A stretch of DNA of 8,417 nucleotides from an uncultured Clostridia bacterium (GTDB lineage: Bacteria > Bacillota > Clostridia > Saccharofermentanales > Saccharofermentanaceae), in contig CAMJGB010000079.1 of NCBI GenBank assembly GCA_946405115.1, forward strand, positions 1 through 8,417, in the 5' to 3' direction. The translations under genes and the position numbers were made by a program. A model generated the notes under the pieces. It ran no database searches, was not told the DNA's origin, and saw nothing but the letters and a program-made list of their open reading frames with translations. This document shows, in pieces, positions 1 to 5,985 of the stretch (positions are counted from its first letter, which is position 1; each line of letters opens with the position of its first letter).

Positions 1-2385
1 CAGCTCCCCTGATACCACTTCTTCAAATGCTTCCACTGCTGCTTCGGGAGTATCGTAATCACCGTCAAGATACTCAGAAACCGTATCAACAAATGCACTA
101 TTAATTATATCATCGTAAGACGATACGGAAGAAGCATCTATTCCCCATGCAACCTGAGAGAATACACGGAAAGGATTCTGTCCGCCAAGCCACTGCTCGC
201 TGTATGCATCGTCATTGGCACATGCCATCATTACGCTGATGTTGTTAACTGTTATGCCGTCCTCGGTCATATCGTAAAGATTGTCTTCGTTAATGCAGAC
301 ATTTCTTATAAAACGAGCTGCAGAAGCATCCATGTCACAATAGGACGTAACAAAGATATAATTGCCGCCGTCAAAGTAATTCTCAGGAGGCATTACGATA
401 CCCCAGTCTCCTGAATGGTAAGACTCGAGGAACAATTCACCGAATCTCAATGTACCGAAGTAAGCGACCGCGGATCTGTTAGAGATTCGTGATGTCCAGG
501 AAGAACTCCATCTCGTGCAGTCAAAGACGAGCTCTTCATCCGTAAACACCTCAACAAAAGGCAGATAATCTGTCATGTAATCAGGTGTCGCAATCTCACC
601 TTCATCGTTAAACCAGTTCTCGGTTCTTCCGAGGATATATGCATCTTCAAAGTCTGCAGTACAGGAGAAAAGATTACGCGTGCCGCCTGAAGACTCATTA
701 ATGCTTCTTGCGGTATCAAGCACTGCATCCCAGCTCTCGAAAAGCGGTGCTACTTCACCGGGTTCACTTACACCCATCTCTGCCCCCATCGCGCTTCTGC
801 AATAGAATACGGCACAAGGAGTAATCTCCCATGTTACGCCCTTGATTACGGAATCCTGATCAACGGTAAATGCGAAAGTATACTCGTACATATACTGAAG
901 TTCCTGATATGTGATACCGATATCATTAAGAGGAACCGTCATATCACTTAAAGCATATCGTCTTGCATAATTACTGTTGCAGATAATGATATCAGGAGCG
1001 TCTTCGCCCGAAGCAAGTATGGCATCAAGTCTGTCCGTGAAGATATTCATGCTTACTGCCGTATCATCAAAATCAACATCAGTGTAATCTTCTGCAACAT
1101 CTATGGCATTTGTGCTGCCTGTCATGATCTCAAGAACAGCATCCTCATCAGTAGAATCTGATACAGAATCCGGAACCTCAAGCTCAACATAATCGTCAGG
1201 ATCAAGGTTAAGGATAACGCTTGCAACGGAGCTTCCTGCAAAGGTTCCGTTGTTATAGACATTGATCGAATATGAACCCGTATCAAGAGGACCGTCACCA
1301 TAAGCGCACATAGCGATTCCGCCGTCATAAACAACAGCTTCCGCTCCGCTTAATACAAGCTCTCCGTCGCAGAATATATCGTAAGTGATATCAAGAGGTC
1401 TTCCCGAATCGATATAGCGGCTGTCGAGCCATACCTTTGCCACGATGCTTGAACAGTTGAAGTAAATTTCTCCGCCTGCTGTATACTGCCAAACTATGTC
1501 ATCAACAGCCGTTCCGTCAGGGAAAAGCAACGGACTTAAAGTACACTCCTGATGATCTTCATAGAATACATTGCCATCGTGATAAACAACGAGAACATAA
1601 TCGAATTCAGGAAGATAATCGAAGTTAAGTCCCGTATCCTCTATATCAAGAGGAAACGATACACCGTGAAGGTCATCATCATAAACGGCTTCGCCCGAAT
1701 AGATAACCTCGTCATTTCTCAAGTACTCATATGTGAGATTAAGATCCACTCCGGAAGATACAAACTCATCAGAGAAATCGTAATGGCAACTAATACCTGT
1801 CGTATCGTTGTAGCTTCCGTCCTCATTTGTACTGCTCCATGTTCCGTCAAGAAGAATGGAATAACCGTCCAATACGAATTCATAATTCGGATAGAAAAGC
1901 GATCCATAGAGGTTAGAAGCTATCTCTTCGGAGTTAACGACAAACCATTCTCCGTCAAACTTCTTAAGTTCAACCGAGACGGTAACATCACTCTTTCCGA
2001 GGGTATTAAGGCACTCTACAAACTCTTCATAACTGCCGGGATTGGCAGCGATCGCATCGTTGATATTAGGCATTACAAGAGTATAGACTGCTATCAGGCT
2101 TCCGTCTTCACCGGATCCTGAATGACCGGCCTCAAATCTGTAATGAGTTGAATTCAGAATCGCGCTGACAGCTCTTGTCTTGTAGTCAAGAACAAGATAG
2201 TCAGACAGTGTTGAATCGCCTCCGTATGTAAGCGAATCAGCTGTCTCGATATCAACAGCAAGAAGGGCATCAATATACGCATCAGAAACCTGACGTGCAG
2301 CTCCGTTAATCGAAGAACAGCCAATCGTTCCTGCGAATATTATGGCGGCGGATAAAGCCGCAAGACCCTTCTTAAGGTTACCCAT
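1..2385 (-). CDS. Large lipoprotein with C-terminal extracellular solute-binding (family 1-like) domain, 3' end outside window
   Basis: An ATG at 2385-2383 opens a frame of 795 codons with no stop before the window edge, so the C-terminus is missing. Residues 1-23 form a lipoprotein signal: Lys5-Lys6, a hydrophobic stretch 7-22, then T-I-G-C with Cys23 as the probable lipidated residue, so the protein should be anchored outside the membrane. Residues about 29-155 look like a small NTF2-like domain of the kind found in Firmicutes lipoproteins (opening QVSDAYIDAL, closing DGEWFVVN near Trp147). Residues about 165-285 and 290-405 are two similar beta-rich repeats. Residues about 416-795 resemble the maltose-type solute-binding fold: LDAILASGEDAPDI, GVTW (Trp519), WDAVLDTARSI, GDWGIVMPP (Trp661), LGGQNPF and a closing EAAVEAFEEVV. 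That last block normally lies near the end of the family, so little is probably missing. Its start abuts the rlmB stop codon (TAAATG). No permease genes are visible. The ligand is unknown, and a sensory or structural role is possible. Confidence 0.85.
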   Translation of the reverse strand, partial: MGNLKKGLAALSAAIIFAGTIGCSSINGAARQVSDAYIDALLAVDIETADSLTYGGDSTLSDYLVLDYKTRAVSAILNSTHYRFEAGHSGSGEDGSLIAVYTLVMPNINDAIAANPGSYEEFVECLNTLGKSDVTVSVELKKFDGEWFVVNSEEIASNLYGSLFYPNYEFVLDGYSILLDGTWSSTNEDGSYNDTTGISCHYDFSDEFVSSGVDLNLTYEYLRNDEVIYSGEAVYDDDLHGVSFPLDIEDTGLNFDYLPEFDYVLVVYHDGNVFYEDHQECTLSPLLFPDGTAVDDIVWQYTAGGEIYFNCSSIVAKVWLDSRYIDSGRPLDITYDIFCDGELVLSGAEAVVYDGGIAMCAYGDGPLDTGSYSINVYNNGTFAGSSVASVILNLDPDDYVELEVPDSVSDSTDEDAVLEIMTGSTNAIDVAEDYTDVDFDDTAVSMNIFTDRLDAILASGEDAPDIIICNSNYARRYALSDMTVPLNDIGITYQELQYMYEYTFAFTVDQDSVIKGVTWEITPCAVFYCRSAMGAEMGVSEPGEVAPLFESWDAVLDTARSINESSGGTRNLFSCTADFEDAYILGRTENWFNDEGEIATPDYMTDYLPFVEVFTDEELVFDCTRWSSSWTSRISNRSAVAYFGTLRFGELFLESYHSGDWGIVMPPENYFDGGNYIFVTSYCDMDASAARFIRNVCINEDNLYDMTEDGITVNNISVMMACANDDAYSEQWLGGQNPFRVFSQVAWGIDASSVSSYDDIINSAFVDTVSEYLDGDYDTPEAAVEAFEEVVSGEL
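1345..1737 (-). repeat. Tandem beta-rich domain repeat inside the lipoprotein
   Basis: Two segments of the lipoprotein align at a spacing of 116 residues. Residues 217-231 (positions 1737-1693, LTYEYLRNDEVIYSG) match residues 333-347 (positions 1389-1345, ITYDIFCDGELVLSG) with 5 of 15 identical and most others conservative. Each is followed by an aspartate-rich turn and a later strand pattern (DYVLVVYHDGNVF against SYSINVYNNGTFA). I infer duplicated Ig-like or other beta-sandwich modules acting as a stalk between the N-terminal domain and the binding domain. The similarity is at protein level only; I saw no obvious DNA repeat. Confidence 0.55.
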
Positions 2386-3258
2386 TTATGTGTTTCTTCC
2401 CTTTACCGCTTCGTATATTACGATACCCGCAGCAACGGCAGCATTTAAGCTGTTTACATTTCCTGCCATCGGGATAGACAGAAGGAAATCACATTCCTTA
2501 CGGACAACATCTCTCATTCCTTCGCCCTCGCTTCCGATAACGATTGCGATAGCACCCTTATAGTCAGCCTTGTCATAGTCAGTCTGACCTTCTGCATCAG
2601 TTCCGAACACCCAGAAACCGTGCTTTTCCTTAAGGTCTCTCAATGTCATTGCGATATTAGTTACTCTTGCTACGGGAACATACTCGATGGCACCCGCAGA
2701 AGCCTTGGCAACAACGCTGTCGAGGCCGATTGATCTGTGCTTCGGAATGATTACTCCGTCAACACCTGCAGCATCTGCTATTCTAAGAACAGAGCCGAGA
2801 TTATATGCATCCTTAAGTTCATCAAGAACTACAAAGAAAGGACTTCTGCCTTCGGATGTCACCTTCTCGATAACTTCCTCGATATCAACATATTCATGGC
2901 TTGCTACTGCAGCAATTACGCCCTGGTGATTGTGGGTCTCACTCATGCGGTCGAGAGCCTCTCTCTTGGCTCTTACTACGGGGATCTTTTTCTTCTCGGC
3001 ATCGCTTAGGATTCTCATGAGGATCGGGTCCGGCTTCTTGTCGCCTTTGGACTCAAGTATCCAGAGTTTATTGATCTCACGGCCTGCCTTAAGCGCCTCA
3101 AGAACTGAGTTTCTTCCCTCAAGTCTGTCAGCCGAAGGTGTCTTCTCCTCTTCAGGGATACGGATCTCTCTGTTCTCCCTGTTCCTGTTATCGTTTCTTG
3201 AAGGACGGAAATCCCTTCTGCCGCGATTATCTCTGTTTCCTCTGTTATCCCTGCTCAC
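2386..3258 (-). CDS. rlmB: 23S rRNA (guanosine-2'-O-)-methyltransferase RlmB (SpoU/TrmH family)
   Basis: This 290-residue cytoplasmic enzyme belongs to the SpoU (SPOUT, knotted) family; RlmB methylates the ribose of G2251 (E. coli numbering) in the 23S rRNA peptidyl-transferase P-loop using S-adenosylmethionine. Residues 43-120 match the L30e-like substrate-binding domain (EGRNSVLEALKAGREI). The catalytic domain carries motif 1 (NLGSVLRIADAAGV from Asn153, with Arg159), motif 2 (IGSEGEGM, 241-248) and motif 3 (IPMAGNVNSLNAAVAAG, 262-278). An extra N-terminal tail of about 35 residues is rich in Arg, Asn and Asp with RDNRG-type repeats, probably disordered and RNA-binding. The start is GTG at 3258, preceded by GAGGTGA (3271-3265) at a 6-base spacing. 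It overlaps the end of mrnC by 14 bases, which suggests translational coupling. The close relative TrmH/YacO naming is the only real alternative. Confidence 0.95.
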   Translation of the reverse strand: MSRDNRGNRDNRGRRDFRPSRNDNRNRENREIRIPEEEKTPSADRLEGRNSVLEALKAGREINKLWILESKGDKKPDPILMRILSDAEKKKIPVVRAKREALDRMSETHNHQGVIAAVASHEYVDIEEVIEKVTSEGRSPFFVVLDELKDAYNLGSVLRIADAAGVDGVIIPKHRSIGLDSVVAKASAGAIEYVPVARVTNIAMTLRDLKEKHGFWVFGTDAEGQTDYDKADYKGAIAIVIGSEGEGMRDVVRKECDFLLSIPMAGNVNSLNAAVAAGIVIYEAVKGRNT

Positions 3259-3652
3259 TGTCGATCACCTCAAAAGATCTCTGAATAATGTAGTCCAGTC
3301 TGTCTCCCTGATTGTTGAGAAACAGATATCCCAATAAAGCCTCGAACCCGGTGGCATTCATATAATCCATCGGGCTCGCATTCTTTGACATTGTAGGAGA
3401 ATTGGAATTTCTTCCCCTCTTGAAATACTCTTTCTCTTCTTCGGTAAGTTCCTCCATCACCGCATTAGCAGCCTTAGCCTGCGATGCAGCGGATACATAA
3501 TGCACGTTAAGCTTATGCATCTTACCCGAATTCGAGGCAGTTCGTTCACTGACGTGACACCTCGCATAGAGTTCATAAACCGAGTCCCCGATGTAAGCGA
3601 GGACTGACGGATTTACTTCTCGAAGATCTGCTGCAATGAACGGAATTATCAC
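3245..3652 (-). CDS. mrnC: Mini-ribonuclease III (23S rRNA maturation)
   Basis: At 135 residues this is the length expected for Mini-III, a dimeric RNase III-like nuclease that lacks the double-stranded RNA-binding domain and, in Bacillus subtilis, trims the ends of the 23S rRNA precursor. The RNase III signature is split as usual: YIGDSVYELY with acidic Asp23, and ATGFEALLGYLFL with Glu104, the expected metal-binding pair. The family-specific RGRNSNSPTMSKNAS segment (80-93) is also present. The start is GTG at 3652; GTG and the cysS stop TGA share the four bases GTGA. The Shine-Dalgarno match is poor, so translation probably depends on ribosomes finishing cysS. The next gene, rlmB, also acts on 23S rRNA, which makes this pair a small rRNA-processing unit attached to the cysteine genes. 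Confidence 0.95.
   Translation of the reverse strand: MIIPFIAADLREVNPSVLAYIGDSVYELYARCHVSERTASNSGKMHKLNVHYVSAASQAKAANAVMEELTEEEKEYFKRGRNSNSPTMSKNASPMDYMNATGFEALLGYLFLNNQGDRLDYIIQRSFEVIDSEQG
3265..3271 (-). promoter_or_regulatory. Ribosome binding site fixing the GTG start of rlmB
   Basis: GAGGTGA lies inside the last codons of mrnC, 6 bases before the GTG at 3258. It supports the non-ATG start and the retention of the Arg/Asn-rich N-terminal tail in the real protein. Confidence 0.75.
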
Positions 3653-5058
3653 AGCTTTTCAACCTGAGGTCCCTGAGGAGTATCCTTAACGGAATATCCC
3701 TTGGAAGTGATAAGATCTCTGATTCTGTCAGCTTCAGCGAAGTCCTTAGCCTTTTTAGCTGCTGCACGCTGCTCTACGAGTTCGGTAATCTCAGAAGGAA
3801 TACCGTCATCCTCGGAAGCCTCAGTCTCAATACCGAGAACTCCCGTGATCTCAACGAGCGTATCGTAAGCCTTCTTCAAAGCAGACTTACTTGCCTTGCC
3901 GGAAGATACTGCTGTATTAGCAGCCTTAACAAGACTGAAGATATCAGTGATTGCATCAGCTGTATTAAGGTCATCATCCATATGAGCGATGAAGTTGTTT
4001 TTGCTCTCTTCGCAAGCCTTGATGAGCTCCTCATCGGCACTTCCGTCACCCTCGTTCTCTCCGTCGAGATTGAACTTAAGATTAGCTGCACATGTAGTAA
4101 TTCTCTGCAAAGAAGTCTGTGCAGATCTTAAGAGCTCATCAGAGAAGTTGATGGGCATGCGATAGTGACCTGTGAGAATGAAGAATCTGATTACCTGGTA
4201 AGGGAAATGAGCAACGATGTCTCTGATCGTGAAGAAGTTGCCCAAAGACTTACTCATCTTCTCGCCGTCAACATTAACGAACGCATTGTGTACCCAGTAA
4301 TTTGCAAGTGTGCATCCGTTAGCGCACTCGGACTGAGCAATCTCATTCTCGTGGTGAGGGAAGATAAGATCCTGTCCGCCGCCGTGAATGTCGATGGTAT
4401 CGCCAAGGTGCTTCTTGATCATTGCAGAGCACTCGATATGCCATCCGGGTCTTCCTTCTCCCCAAGGTGACGGCCATGAAGGCTCGCCTTCCTTCTTGAA
4501 CTTCCAGATAGCGAAGTCACCGGGATTCTTCTTACCTTCGTATGAAGCTCCTCTCTCTCCTCCTCCTGCTACAAGCTCATCAAGTTTATAGTGAGAAAGC
4601 TTACCGTAATGCTCATCCTGGGATACATCGTAGTAAACACCGTCACCCTCGATGACGTAAGCGATACCCTTATCATAGAGTGACTGAACGATACCGATGA
4701 TGGCATCGATGGACTCTGTTGCACGGGGCTGGTATGTAGGTCTTAAGCAATTAAGTCCGTCAGCATCGACATAGTACTCAGCGATGTACTTGTCAGCGAT
4801 ATCCTTAACGGTAACGCCCTCTTCCTTCGCACGGTTGATCATCTTGTCATCGATATCCGTGAAGTTCTGACAGAACTCAACCTCGTATCCCCTGTACTCC
4901 AAGTATCTTCTCAAAGTATCGAATGTTACGAACGGTCTTGCATTGCCCAAGTGGAAGTAATTGTAAACCGTAGGACCGCAGGCATACATCTTAACGTGGC
5001 CTTCAGTGATAGGCACAAAGTCTTCCTTATATCTTGTCAACGTGTTGAAAAGCTTCAT
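3649..5058 (-). CDS. cysS: Cysteinyl-tRNA synthetase
   Basis: This 469-residue class I aminoacyl-tRNA synthetase charges tRNA-Cys with cysteine in the cytoplasm, and its length is normal for the family. The signatures are complete: the HIGH-type motif HLGN (36-39), the KMSKS loop (267-271), and the four zinc ligands expected for CysRS, Cys27 (ACGPTVYN), Cys210 (WHIECSAM), His235 and Glu239 (PHHENEIAQSE). The C-terminal part contains the helical bundle and the small anticodon-binding region, ending GPQVEKL. The ATG at 5058 shares its A with the TAA of cysE (TAATG). Two purine-rich sites within the end of cysE (AAGGAG 5074-5069 and AAGGA 5068-5064) lie 10 and 5 bases upstream. No truncation or missing key residue is visible. 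Confidence 0.98.
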   Translation of the reverse strand: MKLFNTLTRYKEDFVPITEGHVKMYACGPTVYNYFHLGNARPFVTFDTLRRYLEYRGYEVEFCQNFTDIDDKMINRAKEEGVTVKDIADKYIAEYYVDADGLNCLRPTYQPRATESIDAIIGIVQSLYDKGIAYVIEGDGVYYDVSQDEHYGKLSHYKLDELVAGGGERGASYEGKKNPGDFAIWKFKKEGEPSWPSPWGEGRPGWHIECSAMIKKHLGDTIDIHGGGQDLIFPHHENEIAQSECANGCTLANYWVHNAFVNVDGEKMSKSLGNFFTIRDIVAHFPYQVIRFFILTGHYRMPINFSDELLRSAQTSLQRITTCAANLKFNLDGENEGDGSADEELIKACEESKNNFIAHMDDDLNTADAITDIFSLVKAANTAVSSGKASKSALKKAYDTLVEITGVLGIETEASEDDGIPSEITELVEQRAAAKKAKDFAEADRIRDLITSKGYSVKDTPQGPQVEKL

Positions 5059-5738
5059 TAAATTCCTTCTCCTTCTGTTCCTTGCAAATTTTCTGCACCC
5101 TGATTCTGGAGATGATAGATTCTCTCCTGAAGTTCAGTAACGACCTTGGCAAGCTCTCTTACCTCTGCCTCAGTCGGGTCATCCGTAATGTAGTGGTCAA
5201 GAGCTACAGCATGTGATTCGCCAGCGCTCTCAATCTTAACGATCTTACCCGGTACACCGACAACAGTTGAGTTGTTCGGTACATCGTGAAGAATAACCGC
5301 ATTAGCTCCGATGCTTGATCCGCTTCCGATTGTAACGGGGCCCAATATCTTTGCTCCTGCACCGATAAGAACGTTATCGCCGATAGTCGGGTGACGCTTG
5401 GAACCCTTCTGGTGTCCGCGTCCGCCTAGTGTTACGCCGTGGTAGATTGTACAGTTATTGCCGATTACGGCTGTCTCACCGATGACGATACCCATACCGT
5501 GGTCAATAAAAAGTCCCGAGCCTATAGTGGCACCGGGATGTATCTCGATACCTGTCTTATGCCTTGCAATCTGGGAATTCCATCTGGCAAGGAAAAACAG
5601 CTTATGTCTGTAGAAAAAATTGCTTACACGGTGATAAACAAGTGCGTGAAAACCTGAATATAAGAGAATAACGCTCGCTACATTTCTTGCAGCGGGATCG
5701 CGATTGTAGATCTCTCTTGCATCTTTAAGCAAACTCAT
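5058..5738 (-). CDS. cysE: Serine O-acetyltransferase CysE
   Basis: CysE transfers acetyl from acetyl-CoA to L-serine, giving O-acetylserine, the first step of cysteine synthesis. The protein is 226 residues, the short Gram-positive form. A helical N-terminal region (1-60, with DPAARN) precedes a left-handed beta-helix of hexapeptide repeats (about 63-167). Expected active-site residues are present: Glu65 and His67 in GIEIHPGA, the Asp79-His80 pair in IDHGMG, and His116 in KRHP; GVPGKIV closes the helix. A charged helical tail follows, and the last residues are GEGI. I chose the ATG at 5738 because MSLLKDAREI matches the family start; the frame stays open upstream to a TTG at 5831, but that part is non-homologous and lies in the RNA-like leader. 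A weak GGAA site lies about 10 bases upstream. It is the first gene of the cysE-cysS-mrnC-rlmB operon. Confidence 0.97.
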   Translation of the reverse strand: MSLLKDAREIYNRDPAARNVASVILLYSGFHALVYHRVSNFFYRHKLFFLARWNSQIARHKTGIEIHPGATIGSGLFIDHGMGIVIGETAVIGNNCTIYHGVTLGGRGHQKGSKRHPTIGDNVLIGAGAKILGPVTIGSGSSIGANAVILHDVPNNSTVVGVPGKIVKIESAGESHAVALDHYITDDPTEAEVRELAKVVTELQERIYHLQNQGAENLQGTEGEGI

Positions 5739-5756
5739 TAAACAACAATTCCATTT

Positions 5757-5779
5757 CTTTTTTGCACAAAAAAGCCTGA
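5757..5779 (-). terminator. Possible terminator or A/T hairpin before cysE
   Basis: On the minus strand TCAGGC is followed directly by six Ts (5773-5768), and these can fold with six As (5763-5758) as CTTTTTT-GTGC-AAAAAAG, a perfect 7-bp A/T hairpin. TCAGG (5779-5775) can instead pair with CCTGA near the inferred 5' end (5932-5928). A short stem directly before a U-run is terminator-like, but the stem is weak. It could end the small RNA or act as a conditional stop or stall just upstream of the cysE start. Confidence 0.35.
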
Positions 5780-5933
5780 TTTGGACGAACCCCGCTTGAC
5801 CCCTCGAATTCTCAAGGGCGGTACCCTGCAATCGATTTCAACAGTCCAACTTAAAAGGCTTTGCCTACGCCGACTGACTCCGGGTTCCAATTAACGTCAT
5901 GTAGGTTCAATGTAGAGCCCACCCGCCTCAGGT
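5768..5933 (-). ncRNA. Candidate structured RNA or cysE-operon leader, family not recognised
   Basis: About 166 bases between a consensus -10 box and a six-T run show dense complementarity and no plausible reading frame. By eye: CCTGA (5932-5928) with TCAGG (5779-5775) as a closing stem; TTGGAACCC (5890-5882) with GGGTT (5792-5788) plus CCAA (5784-5781), 9 bp with a 3-base bulge; CAGTC (5876-5872) with GACTG (5846-5842), enclosing AGGC-AAA-GCCT (5866-5856); and CCCTTG (5818-5813) with CGAGGG (5806-5801). A competing pair is TTGGAC (5850-5845) with GTCCAA (5786-5781), which allows alternative folds. It may be a free small RNA, for example a divergent 6S RNA, or a riboswitch-like leader of cysE. 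I saw no T-box, SAM-I, SRP or tmRNA hallmark. Confidence 0.45.
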
Positions 5934-5939
5934 ACCCCT

Positions 5940-5968
5940 ATTATATATAATTAAAAGAAATAAATCCA
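5940..5968 (-). promoter_or_regulatory. Probable sigma-A promoter upstream of the RNA element and cysE
   Basis: The -10 box TATAAT (5945-5940) matches the consensus exactly and sits in an A/T-rich tract. At a 17-base spacing the -35 position reads TGGATT (5968-5963), only 3 of 6 matches to TTGACA. No extended TGn is present. Transcription would start near 5933. The promoter lies just after the comFC stop codon, with no convincing terminator between them, so read-through from recD2-comFC may also feed this operon. Confidence 0.6.
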
Positions 5969-5985
5969 CCCGTGGCCTAAATCAG

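Noticed and set aside
1552..2121. Plus-strand open frame of 189 codons
   Set aside because: It lies fully opposite the lipoprotein gene, shows no family motif and has composition typical of an antisense shadow; the minus-strand frame is open for 795 codons with clear domains.
5739..5831. Upstream TTG start giving a longer CysE
   Set aside because: The 31 extra residues have no resemblance to the family, cover the structured leader and T-run, and the ATG at 5738 gives the usual N-terminus.
5768..5933. Firm assignment of the intergenic RNA as 6S RNA
   Set aside because: Length, promoter and end are compatible, but the pairings I find give a branched fold rather than the long rod with a central bubble, and I see no diagnostic sequence.
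5966..5975. CCACGGGTGG as a comFC terminator
   Set aside because: The stem is only 3-4 bp with an impossibly small or short loop, the following T-rich tract is interrupted, and it overlaps the -35 region of the promoter.
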